DNA of 64,000 nucleotides from Proteobacteria bacterium UBA981 (GCA_002292285.1 DBBP01000012.1:1-64000), one strand, 5' to 3'. Positions 1 to 9,119 are shown, counted from the stretch's first letter. The notes: generated from the sequence alone by a model not told the origin. A program made the numbers and translations.

Positions 1-1
1 T

Positions 2-562
2 TGCATCACCGTCGACAGCGATACTTCAACCAGTGACACCGTGCTCGCGTTTGCCACCGGCCAGCTCGAAGGGGTGCGTCTGCAATCAACGCACGACGCA
101 GGCGCACAAGCGTTTCAAACTGCCCTTGACGCCTTGTGTCTGCAAATGGCGCAGTTGGTGGTGCGCGACGGTGAAGGTGCGAGCAAGTTCATTGCCGTAT
201 CGGTCACCGGCGCGACGAGCGACGACAGCGCGAAAATTATCGCGCTCAGCATCGCCAACTCGCCACTGGTTAAAACTGCGATTGCTGGCGAAGATGCGAA
301 CTGGGGGCGGGTGGTGATGGCCATCGGCAAGGCTGGCGAGCCCGCCGATCGTGACCGCCTCGCGATTAGCTTCGGCGGCGTGACTGTAGCCCGCGAGGGA
401 TGCGTGGTGCCCGACTACGACGAGGCGCCGGTCGCTCAGCATTTAACGGGTAGCGAGATTGATATTGACGTTGAGATTGGCCTTGGCAGCGGTAGTGCGA
501 CGGTCTGGACGTGTGATCTCACGCACGGCTACATCACCATCAACGCCGATTATCGAACCTAA
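2..562 (+). CDS. argJ: ArgJ, bifunctional ornithine acetyltransferase/N-acetylglutamate synthase (3' part)
   Basis: This is the C-terminal part of ArgJ; the gene starts left of the window. ArgJ moves the acetyl group from N-acetylornithine to glutamate in the cyclic arginine pathway, in the cytoplasm. The reading frame is open from base 2 and begins with TVDSDTSTSDT, a typical ArgJ stretch. It continues with NWGRVVMAIGKAG and ends with DLTHGYITINADYRT, the characteristic ArgJ C terminus. The self-cleavage threonine and the alpha part lie outside the window. The next gene follows after 14 bases on the same strand, so the two may be co-transcribed. Whether the enzyme also accepts acetyl-CoA cannot be told from this fragment. 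Confidence 0.95.
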   Translation, partial: CITVDSDTSTSDTVLAFATGQLEGVRLQSTHDAGAQAFQTALDALCLQMAQLVVRDGEGASKFIAVSVTGATSDDSAKIIALSIANSPLVKTAIAGEDANWGRVVMAIGKAGEPADRDRLAISFGGVTVAREGCVVPDYDEAPVAQHLTGSEIDIDVEIGLGSGSATVWTCDLTHGYITINADYRT

Positions 563-576
563 GTACGGTTCTCAGA

Positions 577-2013
577 ATGCGTCGTGTTCATACGCTGATT
601 CCTGGCTCGCCATGCCGTGTTGCGCAAGGCCGCAGAATCGAGCCCGCCACGCGCGCTACATCTTGCGCGCAACGGGATGTAAAAAGCATCGTTTCCAAGC
701 GCCGCATCAGTTTTGACGCTCGAAAGCGTAGTGTGCACTCCACGCTAGCGTGCTTGCTCGCAGTACTAATCGCCATCGCGCGCCCGGCGCTTGCCGATGG
801 CGCACCTGTGCAGGTTCTACGCATTGGCACCTCAGGCGATTATGCGCCTTTCAGCATCGCCACCGACGCCGAGCCAGCGTTTCGCGGCCTCGATATTGCC
901 GTCGCCGAAGCTTTTGCGCATGAGCACGGCTACACCATCGAATGGGTGCCATTTGTCTGGCGCGACCTGTCCACCGACTTCAAGGCAGGCCGCTTCGACG
1001 TGGTGATGAGCGGCGTGACGGTGCGTGCCGATCGCTCCGCACTCGGGCGCTTCAGTGTCCCGGTCATGAATAGCGGCGCGGTGCTGATCTATCGGACTCA
1101 AGGTCTCGATCCCGAACAAACACCGGCAGTGACGCTCGGGGATTTCAATCAGGCGCGCATGCGCATTGCGGTCAATCAGGGTGGTCATCTGGAATGGGTG
1201 ACGCGCGCGCATTTTCAACACGCCACGATTATGCCAATCGCTGACAACGGCGAAGTACGCCAACAACTTATCGATGGTCACGCGGATGCGATCGTCACCG
1301 ACACACTCGAAGCTCCGCATTGGTTGCACGGCCTGACTCGCGCGGCGTTGCTCGGGCCCTGGACGCAAGACCGCAAAGCGTATTGGTTTCGCTCCGAACT
1401 GGCCGACCTGGCACGCAGATTCGATGCCTGGATGTTGGCGCGTGAGGCAGACGGTACGCTCGCGAATTTGCGTCGGGAGGCTGTTGGTAATCAACGGCAC
1501 CTAACTACTGCCGAACCCGTGAACGCGCTGCTCGCCGCGATGGACGAGCGCCTGACGTTAATGCCGTGGGTGGCCGAGAGTAAGCGCGCCGGCGGCATCG
1601 CAATCGAAGATCTCGAACAAGAGCAACGAGTGCTCGAGGTGGCAGTACGCAAGGTGAATGCCGCCGCAGATCGACGCCGGCGAGAGCCGCCAACAGCGCT
1701 CGCCGTGCGCGATTTCTATCGCGCTCAAATTACTGCCGCCAAACATATACAGCGTGCGACGCTGGTCCATGAAATCACGATGACAGCGACCGCAGCTGAT
1801 CTGTCGAGCGTATTGCGCCCCGCCTTGATGCGTATCGGGGAGCGCATCGCCGAACTCGTGGTCACACTGGGACGACTGCATGAGCCCGCTGATCTCGCGC
1901 AATACGTGAGTTTGGCCGTGCACGAACGCGGGCTCAGCTCCCCAATCGTGAGTGAGCTCACCCGCACAATGGCTGCCCTTTTCTCGACTGCGCGCGTGCA
2001 GGCCTCTCCCTAG
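577..2013 (+). CDS. Secreted fusion: cyclohexadienyl dehydratase (PheC-like) plus AroQ-type chorismate mutase
   Basis: Residues about 80-305 form a family 3 solute-binding fold of the PheC type (RIGTSGDYAPF, FDVVMSGVTV, then VNQGGHLEW, VTDTLEA and KAYWF). Glu206 in GGHLE lines up with the glutamate I recall as catalytic in Pseudomonas PheC (GGTNE), which favours a dehydratase over a transporter subunit. Residues about 313-395 look like an AroQ chorismate mutase (MDERLTLMPWVAESKR, IEDLEQEQ, FYRAQITAAKHIQ), followed by a helical tail as in the secreted gamma class. Together they would convert chorismate to prephenate and then to phenylpyruvate, or arogenate to phenylalanine, in the periplasm. 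A hydrophobic segment ending in ALADG at residues 57-75 is the likely signal peptide. The first 50 residues look non-coding, so the true start is probably nearer GTG at 733. No good ribosome site decides it. Confidence 0.8.
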   Translation: MRRVHTLIPGSPCRVAQGRRIEPATRATSCAQRDVKSIVSKRRISFDARKRSVHSTLACLLAVLIAIARPALADGAPVQVLRIGTSGDYAPFSIATDAEPAFRGLDIAVAEAFAHEHGYTIEWVPFVWRDLSTDFKAGRFDVVMSGVTVRADRSALGRFSVPVMNSGAVLIYRTQGLDPEQTPAVTLGDFNQARMRIAVNQGGHLEWVTRAHFQHATIMPIADNGEVRQQLIDGHADAIVTDTLEAPHWLHGLTRAALLGPWTQDRKAYWFRSELADLARRFDAWMLAREADGTLANLRREAVGNQRHLTTAEPVNALLAAMDERLTLMPWVAESKRAGGIAIEDLEQEQRVLEVAVRKVNAAADRRRREPPTALAVRDFYRAQITAAKHIQRATLVHEITMTATAADLSSVLRPALMRIGERIAELVVTLGRLHEPADLAQYVSLAVHERGLSSPIVSELTRTMAALFSTARVQASP

Positions 2014-2192
2014 GGCGGCCGGTTTCTCCGCTACAGGGCTTCGCACGGACCGGCTGCAAAATGGGGCCGAGGCCAAATAAACCTGCGCTTTTCATAGCCA
2101 GACCTGTGCACACCATTTCGGGCCGACGCGTCGTTGCGGTAACCTACGCTCGCCCATCACCGATACGACCGCACTATTTGGAGTGAACTTCT

Positions 2193-4058
2193 GTGGCTAA
2201 AGATCCTGTTCTGATCGATTCAAACCCTGGCCGTAGCGCCCAGACTTACGGTATTGCCCGCGAACTGGGTACCGACCCCGAGTTGATTCACGCACCATCG
2301 GTAGGTGTGATTGGCAACAAGGGTGACAGCCAGTGTTACATCGGTGTGCAGCGCAAAGCGGAGGCTATCCACGAGGCACTGCGCGCCCGCATCGGTCGCG
2401 CGGATGGCGAAATTCCAATGCGCTTGGTGCAGCCGGAGTACACCGTTGCGACGTCAGACGGTATGCGCAACGGTACCCGCGAAATGCGTTACTCCTTGAT
2501 CGGCAGGGAAGTAACGCATGACAGCGTTTGCGAGCATTTGAGCGCAAGCGGACTGGAAGGCGTGATTGCCGTAGTGGCCTGCGACAAACCGCCGGTCGGC
2601 ACGATGGCCGCGATGCTGGAGCACAACCGCCCGGCCATCATCATGTCGGACGGCCCGATTAGACCGGGCACCGATTCCCAATCTGGCGAAATGCTCGACA
2701 TCGTCAGCGGATTCCAGGCTGCGGCCCACGATGACGAAGCGTACAAGAAACGCGTCGCCTGTGACGCGTGCCCGGGTTATGGCAGCTGTGGTGGCATGTT
2801 CACCTACAACACCATGCAGATTTTTATCGGCGTGGTCGGTCTGCAACCGCTGCATATGATTGCGCCCGCGTCCGATGATTCACGGCGTACTGAAGTCTTC
2901 GCCGACGAACTGGTTACGCACCTGAAGCACCTCATCGATAAGGGCATCACGCCGCGAGATATCGTGAGTCGTGATTCGATTCGCAACGCCGTGATTGTGG
3001 CGATGTCGGTTGGCGGTTCCACCAACGTGGTATTGCACGCGCCAGAGATCGCGCGCGCGGCGGGCTACAAGAATTTCTGGGCCGACATCATGACGCCGGA
3101 GGAATTTAATCATCTCTCCCAGTACGTGGTGCCGGTGCTCACCGATGCGCGTCCGTACGGCCTGTATTCGATGGTCGATATCGACGCCGTTGGCGGCGCG
3201 CAGGTGATTGTTAAGGAATTGCTTGAAGCCGGGCTGTTGAACGGCGAGACGCTGACCTGCACCGGTGAGACGCTGGCAGAACAAATCAAGCGACTCAATC
3301 CGCCCGCTCCGGACGGTAAAGTCATCTACACGGTCAAAGAACCCTATAAGCCGACCGGCGGGCTGCGAGTACTCGGCGGTAATCTGTCACCCGACTACAG
3401 CGCCGTATTAAAACTTGCCGGCGTCGAAGGCGGTCTCGAAGATAATCTGTTCAAAGGTTCCGCCCGCGTTTTCAACTCCGAACAGGCATTGCTCGACACG
3501 CTGGCCGACGCGCCGGACAGCTTTCAGAATCACGACATGGTCATCGTCCGCTATGAAGGCCCGAGCGGTGCGCCAGGCATGCCCGAAATGCTCGACTCAA
3601 CCTCGCGCATTACCACGCTGTGTCGGCAACGAAATATCGTGGTTGGACTCATGACCGACGCGCGTTTCTCGGGTGGCTCGGTGGGTTTGGTGATTGGCCA
3701 TGTGGGGCCGGAAGCGGCGCTCGGCGGGCCGATCGCGTTGATCGAGAACGGCGACGAAATTGTCGTCGATCTAAACGTTAGTGAACTGAACTGTACGCCC
3801 TTGAACGATGCAGCCGTTGCTGCCAAACGTCAGGCCGACTGGCAGGCGGTCGTCGATGACAATGGCGGTATGCATCCAGCGTGCGGCGATGCCGATACCC
3901 GTTTACTCAATCGCATGCGTCGCAGTGCGGTGTCTGCGATATTCGGTGCCGGCATGCACCCGGATCGGGAATTGTGGGTCAACGAGCCCCGCCCTGCGGA
4001 GCGGAGCGGATTCGTCCCCACCAACAAGTGGCGGCAGGGCACTCGCCGCGAATTCTAA
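2193..4058 (+). CDS. IlvD/Edd-family dehydratase (dihydroxy-acid or sugar-acid dehydratase)
   Basis: A 621-residue iron-sulfur dehydratase starting at GTG, with GGAG 11 bases upstream. Family hallmarks are CDK (VVACDKPPVG), a second cysteine motif (GSCGGMFTYNTM), GGSTNVVLH and the C-terminal DARFSGGSVG with GHVGPEA. These hold the cluster ligands, the CDK lysine region and the catalytic serine. Several positions differ from classical IlvD: CDKTTPA is CDKPPVG, the usual EALG after the second cysteine is IGVVG, and DGRFSG is DARFSG. It may therefore act on a sugar acid or other dihydroxy acid rather than in branched-chain amino acid synthesis. Neighbouring genes give no pathway clue. It converges on the next gene, with a hairpin between them. 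Confidence 0.8.
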   Translation: MAKDPVLIDSNPGRSAQTYGIARELGTDPELIHAPSVGVIGNKGDSQCYIGVQRKAEAIHEALRARIGRADGEIPMRLVQPEYTVATSDGMRNGTREMRYSLIGREVTHDSVCEHLSASGLEGVIAVVACDKPPVGTMAAMLEHNRPAIIMSDGPIRPGTDSQSGEMLDIVSGFQAAAHDDEAYKKRVACDACPGYGSCGGMFTYNTMQIFIGVVGLQPLHMIAPASDDSRRTEVFADELVTHLKHLIDKGITPRDIVSRDSIRNAVIVAMSVGGSTNVVLHAPEIARAAGYKNFWADIMTPEEFNHLSQYVVPVLTDARPYGLYSMVDIDAVGGAQVIVKELLEAGLLNGETLTCTGETLAEQIKRLNPPAPDGKVIYTVKEPYKPTGGLRVLGGNLSPDYSAVLKLAGVEGGLEDNLFKGSARVFNSEQALLDTLADAPDSFQNHDMVIVRYEGPSGAPGMPEMLDSTSRITTLCRQRNIVVGLMTDARFSGGSVGLVIGHVGPEAALGGPIALIENGDEIVVDLNVSELNCTPLNDAAVAAKRQADWQAVVDDNGGMHPACGDADTRLLNRMRRSAVSAIFGAGMHPDRELWVNEPRPAERSGFVPTNKWRQGTRREF

Positions 4059-4072
4059 GCCGCGAAAAGAGT

Positions 4073-4102
4073 GATGACGGCAACTCACGAGCTGCCGTCA
4101 TC
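4073..4102. terminator. Hairpin between convergent genes
   Basis: A perfect 10-bp inverted repeat (GATGACGGCA and its complement) with a 10-base loop lies between the ends of the IlvD-like and monooxygenase genes. There is no long T run, so termination efficiency is uncertain. Its position suggests a two-way terminator. Confidence 0.6.
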
Positions 4103-4117
4103 CGATCCGGAATCGAT

Positions 4118-5590
4118 TTACGCCTGGTTCGCAGCCGCACCCGTTTCGTAGGCCTGCGCATCATCCGCCGCGGTCCGGGCAGTGTACTCATCCAAATCAT
4201 GTGGCCACTGCGTCACCATGCGCCCCGATTTGGCGTTGTAATAGTGACCGCAATCAGCCTGCCAGACTTTTACGGTCGTAATGTCGCGCTGCATCGTGTC
4301 GTTGTAGTCGGTTTCGACATCGGCGCGCACATCAATCCAACCGAGTGCTTCGTCCTCGACGCGCTGAATCTGGCGCACGGTGTACTCGACCTGACGCTCA
4401 AGCATGAACAGGATAGATCCGTTGTTGGTGTTGGGGCCGTACAACATGAACAAGTTCGGGAAACCATGCGTGGTAATGCCGAGATAGGCCTGTGCGCCGT
4501 CGCTCCAGGCATCGTCCAGCCGTTCGCCCTTGCGGCCAACCACATTAATGGCGGATAAGTAGCGCGTGACCTGGAAGCCGGTCGCCACAATCACCACATC
4601 GACTTCACGTTCCTGGCCATCAGCGGTCATGACGCCGGTTTCTGTCAGTCCGGTTATTTTGTCGGTCACCAGTTCCACGTCCGGGCGATTGAAAATCGGG
4701 TAGTAGAGATTTGAGAACAGCGGGCGCTTGCAACCGAATGGATGGGTGGGCACGAGTTTTTTGCGCAGTGCTTCGTCCTCGATCACGGACATATTCTCTA
4801 TCCCTGCCGCCTCCGCTTCTTGCAGCGCATCAGGGTCATTAAAGAGAATGAAGGCGTTCAGGTCTTTGTAAATCTGTGCGCGGGATTCATGAATGGCATT
4901 CGGCTCATCGCGCAGGTGCTTGAGTTGCTCCTGCGTATAGGGCGAATCGTCTTTCGGGATAACCCAGTTCGCTGTGCGCTGGAACAAATGTAATTGACCG
5001 GTCTGCTTCGCGATCTGCGGAACAAACTGGACTGCACTCGCCGCCGAGCCGATTACTGCAACGCGTTTGCCGGTCAAGTCAACGCTCTTATCCCAGCGTG
5101 CGGAATGAAACAACGTGCCTTTGAAGGTATCGAGTCCGTCAATATCCGGCCATACCAATTCGTTGAACATGCCGATGCCGCTGATCACAAAGGGTGCACG
5201 AAAGACCTCGCCGTCGTCCGTGGTGACTTCCCAACCTGCGGCTTCGTCATTCCAGCGCGAGTCCGTGACCGCATGCCCGAAACGGCAGTACGGTCGCACG
5301 TCATATTTGTCCGCGCAGTGATGCAGGTAGTCGAGAATTTCAGCCTGACCTGCGAAGGGTCGCGACCAGTCGCGTTTGAGTTCAAACGAGAACGAATAAA
5401 GATGCGACATCACGTCGCATTCAGCGCCCGGATATTGGTTGTGCCACCACGTACCGCCGATGTCGGTCGCCTTCTCCAGGACGACGAAATCTTTGATGCC
5501 CGCTTCCTGAAGCTTGATGGCTGTACACAGCCCACCTGGACCCGCACCGATAATGATCACGCGATAATCGCGCTTGCTCGAACTCGTCAT
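4118..5590 (-). CDS. Flavin-containing monooxygenase, Baeyer-Villiger type
   Basis: A 490-residue FAD- and NADPH-dependent monooxygenase. The FAD Rossmann motif is at residues 11-20 (VIIIGAGPGG), followed by GGTWWHNQYPGAECD, typical of this family. Residues 156-167 (FKGTLFHSARWD) match the Baeyer-Villiger fingerprint FxGxxxHxxxW(P/D). The second nucleotide site reads GSAASA, lacking the central glycine of GxGxxG/A. The C-terminal part has VIVATGF and MLYGPNTN, also usual. Such enzymes insert oxygen next to a carbonyl in cyclic or aromatic ketones; the substrate is unknown. It lies 85 bases downstream of a serine hydrolase that could cleave the ester product, a common pairing. ATG start. Confidence 0.88.
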   Translation of the reverse strand: MTSSSKRDYRVIIIGAGPGGLCTAIKLQEAGIKDFVVLEKATDIGGTWWHNQYPGAECDVMSHLYSFSFELKRDWSRPFAGQAEILDYLHHCADKYDVRPYCRFGHAVTDSRWNDEAAGWEVTTDDGEVFRAPFVISGIGMFNELVWPDIDGLDTFKGTLFHSARWDKSVDLTGKRVAVIGSAASAVQFVPQIAKQTGQLHLFQRTANWVIPKDDSPYTQEQLKHLRDEPNAIHESRAQIYKDLNAFILFNDPDALQEAEAAGIENMSVIEDEALRKKLVPTHPFGCKRPLFSNLYYPIFNRPDVELVTDKITGLTETGVMTADGQEREVDVVIVATGFQVTRYLSAINVVGRKGERLDDAWSDGAQAYLGITTHGFPNLFMLYGPNTNNGSILFMLERQVEYTVRQIQRVEDEALGWIDVRADVETDYNDTMQRDITTVKVWQADCGHYYNAKSGRMVTQWPHDLDEYTARTAADDAQAYETGAAANQA

Positions 5591-5675
5591 CTCAAAAAAA
5601 CTCTCTGTTTACTGGTAAATAAAGGAAGTGGGCGTCGTGAGTCGCCAGCGCAGTCAGGCTGGCCTTTCGCTTACC

Positions 5676-6833
5676 TCACAGCCGCGCATATAGAGCCCGT
5701 TCATAGGCACCCAGGGTGCCCAGTACTTTGGGATCGTTAGCCGGTAATAACTGCATCATGATAACGCCAGTGAACCGCCGCGTTGGATCAATCCAGAAAA
5801 ACGTGTTGTGTACACCCGCCCAAGCCAGACTATTGGCCGCTCTGCAGCCAGCTACGTCCTCGGTGTTGAGCATGAACGAAAGTCCCCAGCGTTTGATCTG
5901 GCCGGGGAATGCTTCTGCTTCCAGCGCAACGGCTGGATTGGCGCTGGCCAGTGGTGGCACCTCGATATCACCGATCGCGTTCTCGCCCATCAGCGCGACA
6001 GTTTTTTCCTCGAGCACACGCACGCCGTCCAGCATCCCACCGCCAAGTAGCATGCGCGTAAATCGCAGGTAGTCCGGTCCGGTTGAATACAGACCGCCAC
6101 CACCCATGTGAAAGTCTCCATCGCTCGGAAAGTCGAACTCGATGCTTTGAAAACCATCCGCGTCGCGCGCACTTGCTGCGACCAGTCGTTGCTGCATGTC
6201 GCTGCGCAGCAGGAAGCTCGTATCAGTCATACCCAACGGCGAGAAAAGATGTGCCTGTAGATAATCTTCGAGTGCCTCGCCACTGACCGCTTCGACGATT
6301 TTGCCGACCCAGTCGATACCGATGCCATATTCCCAGCGCTCGCCCGGGTCAAACAGCAGCGGTGCACGCAGCGAATCGTTCATGCAGGTCGCAATCGAGG
6401 GCAGCTTTTCGTGCTCCATATAACGCGCTACATCGGCATTGAAGAGATCGTAGGAATAGCCTGATGTGTGGGTCAGTAGGTCGCGCAAAGTGATGTCGCG
6501 AGCCGGCGCACGGGTCTGCGGTGTACCGTCATCATCGAAGCCGAGCAGCACTGGTACTTCGCCAAGCTGCGGTGCGTGGATTTTCATCGGCTCGTCGAGT
6601 TTTAGCCGCCCTTGTTCGAGCAGCTGCATGGCTGCTGCTGCGGTGACTGCTTTGGTCATAGATGCGATGCGAAACACACTGTCCAGGCGCATTTCGGTAC
6701 GGCGGTCACCACTGGTGTGTCCATGTACGCCTTGATAGACCACGCCTGAGCTATCGGCTGCGAGAGCGACGATGCCGGGCACGGCACCGTCTGCGATTGC
6801 CTGGGTCAAAACTTGATCGGGACTTGCGCTCAT
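5676..6833 (-). CDS. Serine hydrolase of the class C beta-lactamase fold (esterase family VIII-like)
   Basis: A 385-residue protein with the penicillin-binding-like fold. Ser58 and Lys61 form the SxxK motif (ASMTKA), and Tyr169 in WEYGIG is the likely YxN/YxG tyrosine. Other family features are DLLTHTSGYSYD and MGGGGLYST. No signal peptide is seen, so it is probably cytoplasmic and more likely an esterase or lactonase than a beta-lactamase. It is the middle gene of a minus-strand run: an MBL-fold hydrolase upstream and a Baeyer-Villiger monooxygenase downstream. I infer a ketone or lactone breakdown unit, but no substrate can be named. Confidence 0.85.
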   Translation of the reverse strand: MSASPDQVLTQAIADGAVPGIVALAADSSGVVYQGVHGHTSGDRRTEMRLDSVFRIASMTKAVTAAAAMQLLEQGRLKLDEPMKIHAPQLGEVPVLLGFDDDGTPQTRAPARDITLRDLLTHTSGYSYDLFNADVARYMEHEKLPSIATCMNDSLRAPLLFDPGERWEYGIGIDWVGKIVEAVSGEALEDYLQAHLFSPLGMTDTSFLLRSDMQQRLVAASARDADGFQSIEFDFPSDGDFHMGGGGLYSTGPDYLRFTRMLLGGGMLDGVRVLEEKTVALMGENAIGDIEVPPLASANPAVALEAEAFPGQIKRWGLSFMLNTEDVAGCRAANSLAWAGVHNTFFWIDPTRRFTGVIMMQLLPANDPKVLGTLGAYERALYARL

Positions 6834-6857
6834 AAATCTTCCTTATCGATAGTGCAA

Positions 6858-7706
6858 TTAGACGTCGAGGCGATAGGCGTCGCCATCACGCTTCAAGTGG
6901 CCCGCACTGGGCGTCGCAAAATGGGTCCCGATTACCAGCACGGGCGTGTCGGCATATTTGTCAAAAGTGCTGGCACGCATGGCGCTTGCACCGGTCTGGT
7001 CAACATCGGCAGTGCTTCCCCAATCCAGGCGTGCGAACTGGCAAGGGTGGTGAATGAAATCGCCGGTGATGAGCGCCTGCTCTCCGCGTGACGCGATATG
7101 GATGCTGACATGGCCGGGCGTGTGTCCGGGGGTCGGTTCCAACCACACTTCGTCACATACTTTATGGTTCTGGTTGACCAGATCAACGAGCCCGGCGTCG
7201 AATATGGGTTGTACGGAATCTTCCAGTACCGGTCCATAGTCCGTGTCGCCGGTTTGTTCCCAATAGGCCCATTCCTCGCGCGCAATCAGGTAGCGGGCGT
7301 TGTTGAAAGTCGGTACCCACCGGTCATCAACCAACATGGTGTTCCAACCGACATGATCAACGTGCAGGTGAGTACACAGCACGGTGTCGATGCTCTCGCG
7401 CGCGTAGCCGGCCGCCGCAAGATCGTTAAGGAATGGTCCCTGCAGCATGTTCCAGGTTGGCATATTGCGCGTTTTGTCGTTACCCAGGCAGGTATCGACG
7501 ATGATGCGCCGGCTGCCAGTATCGATGATCAGAGCATGGATGCTCATAATCAGTTTGCCGGCCGGGTTGGCGAAATGTGGTACCAGCCACTCGATGCTTT
7601 GGACTGCCTCGGGTGTTGCGTCTGGAAGGATAAAACGACTGCCGCCAGTCACTTCCATTTCCACAATGCGAGTTACTTTTACGTCACCAATTTGCCATGT
7701 GTTCAT
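6858..7706 (-). CDS. Metallo-beta-lactamase-fold hydrolase (lactonase-like)
   Basis: A 282-residue zinc hydrolase. Residues 111-118 read CTHLHVDH, the HxHxDH metal motif; further ligands are likely His199 in TPGHTPGH, the aspartate of ITGDFIHHP and the histidine of GTHFATP. I chose ATG at 7706 because the protein then begins with MNTWQIGDVKVTRI, the usual N terminus of this subgroup; the frame is open further upstream but looks non-coding. It resembles N-acyl homoserine lactone lactonases and related esterases, though assignment to quorum quenching would be a guess. It ends 24 bases before the serine hydrolase gene, so the two probably form an operon with the monooxygenase. Confidence 0.85.
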   Translation of the reverse strand: MNTWQIGDVKVTRIVEMEVTGGSRFILPDATPEAVQSIEWLVPHFANPAGKLIMSIHALIIDTGSRRIIVDTCLGNDKTRNMPTWNMLQGPFLNDLAAAGYARESIDTVLCTHLHVDHVGWNTMLVDDRWVPTFNNARYLIAREEWAYWEQTGDTDYGPVLEDSVQPIFDAGLVDLVNQNHKVCDEVWLEPTPGHTPGHVSIHIASRGEQALITGDFIHHPCQFARLDWGSTADVDQTGASAMRASTFDKYADTPVLVIGTHFATPSAGHLKRDGDAYRLDV

Positions 7707-7859
7707 ACGTTGGATCCTGTCACGGTGCGCGATGAGTGTAATCGAGCTGCAGCCCGCGCCATAGCCTGAACCGGTACGGATAGGGCGATGAGCGCTACAA
7801 AGCCGCGGCGAGCGCGGTATCATCGCGCCGGTTGATTTCACATCTTCTGGACCAAAGCG

Positions 7860-8285
7860 ATGGCACGTGCAAAAGGCGGACGACCTCAATGGTGCCTGAT
7901 CGGCAATATTGTTGAGCGCAAGGCGCCGGCAAGCAAACGGTCGGTGAAAAGTTTCGTGCCTGGCGCCAAAGTCTATTGCCTGCCGGCACCATGGGGTGAT
8001 GGTTACGACCAGTTCAACGTGATTGGACACCACCAGGAAGCAAATCGCTTTGTGATGAAGGCGACCACCGGTGATCGGATTGAGAACTGGCGCGCGCAGG
8101 CCGTCTACAACGCCGAAGTGCGAGCCTTACTGGACAAGACGGCGCAGGAATCGGGGCGGCGAAACTGGTCTTCTCGGCAGGAGGTCGAAACCTATATTAA
8201 GGCGATAAAAGCCCATTTGCTGGCGCGTAACAACAACAAGGAAGCATTCGATCTGGCTGCAGGTCGTAGGCGCCCGGCCGATTGA
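7860..8285 (+). CDS. Conserved-looking hypothetical protein, 141 aa
   Basis: I do not recognise this family. The frame is open from ATG for 141 residues, with no signal peptide or membrane segment. It starts basic (MARAKGGRPQWC), has a central block (PGAKVYCLPAPWGDGYDQFNVIG) with many aromatic residues, and a charged helical C terminus. It stands alone on the plus strand, divergent from the MBL hydrolase and convergent with the spermidine-synthase-like gene. Amino acid composition looks like a real protein, and no competing gene occupies the other strand here. Confidence 0.6.
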   Translation: MARAKGGRPQWCLIGNIVERKAPASKRSVKSFVPGAKVYCLPAPWGDGYDQFNVIGHHQEANRFVMKATTGDRIENWRAQAVYNAEVRALLDKTAQESGRRNWSSRQEVETYIKAIKAHLLARNNNKEAFDLAAGRRRPAD

Positions 8286-8322
8286 ACCACGGGGCCCCGG
8301 TATTTCCGGTGGTGTGTGTTCG

Positions 8323-9009
8323 TCAGTCTGATCCGGCGATCCGTTTGCCGAAAAACAACGTATGACGTGCACCTTTGCGCGCCCCGGTCCGCGCACGGAC
8401 GCTCACACTGCGGGCCTCGAAGCCGGCCGCGCGTAGACGGGCCTCGAAACCGGGGCTGCGAAACGCGGACCACACGATCACACCGCCACCGATGGTTAGC
8501 GCCTGATACAACTGTTTGAGCCCGGCCGCGGAATAGACGGTCTGATTGCTCGACACCGTGAATGCCTCCGGCCCATTGTCGATATCAATGAGGATAGTGT
8601 CGTACGGAGCGCTAACAGTCGTGAGGTAGGTACTCAAATTACCGCAATGGAGCTGCACGCGCGGATCCTCAAGCGGGCGCTGTGCGTGCTCGGCGAGGAC
8701 CCCGCGATTCCAGCTGACAACATCGTCGAGTAGCTCAATGACATCAACGCTGGCGCTATGATCGAACTCATCGAGCAGCGCGCGCAGGGTAAAACCCATG
8801 CCGAGGCCGGCGATCAGCGCGCGCGGCGCGCGTGGCATGGCCAGCTCACTGCACGCGAGTCTGGCCATCGCCTGTTCCGAACCGGTTAGCCGACTCGACA
8901 TCAGCAGCTCGCCACGCACACGGACGACGTGATCACCATGTTCAACGGTGAGCGTCAGGGCTTCGTGATCTGGCGTGAGCCCGCTGGCAATTATTTCATG
9001 AGGTGGCAT
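8323..9009 (-). CDS. Spermidine synthase-like aminopropyl/methyltransferase-fold protein
   Basis: A 228-residue Rossmann-fold protein. ALIAGLGMGFTLRALLDE is the nucleotide or decarboxy-SAM binding loop, VDVIELLDDVVSWNR is the second strand with an acidic residue, and YDTILIDIDNGP is motif IV. This matches the spermidine synthase-like group often annotated next to unrelated genes. True spermidine synthases have longer N-terminal strands and a gatekeeping loop, which are short or absent here, so polyamine synthesis is not established. ATG start; it converges on the hypothetical gene upstream in the window. Confidence 0.75.
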   Translation of the reverse strand: MPPHEIIASGLTPDHEALTLTVEHGDHVVRVRGELLMSSRLTGSEQAMARLACSELAMPRAPRALIAGLGMGFTLRALLDEFDHSASVDVIELLDDVVSWNRGVLAEHAQRPLEDPRVQLHCGNLSTYLTTVSAPYDTILIDIDNGPEAFTVSSNQTVYSAAGLKQLYQALTIGGGVIVWSAFRSPGFEARLRAAGFEARSVSVRARTGARKGARHTLFFGKRIAGSD

Positions 9010-9119
9010 GCGTGTGGTTTGTGGCGACGGATTCCGCGTCTGTGACAGGACGCACCGTTGGGGGGTGATGCCGTGCTGTTCACTTTGAATTTCGGCTGTG
9101 AAGGTTGCTAAAGCGCGCT

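Noticed and set aside
4994..5740. 248-residue plus-strand frame
   Set aside because: Antisense to the monooxygenase and serine hydrolase genes, with no recognisable domain.
6858..8033. Longer 391-residue version of the MBL-fold gene
   Set aside because: The first 109 codons have no similarity to the family and overlap the divergent hypothetical gene; ATG at 7706 gives the normal N terminus.
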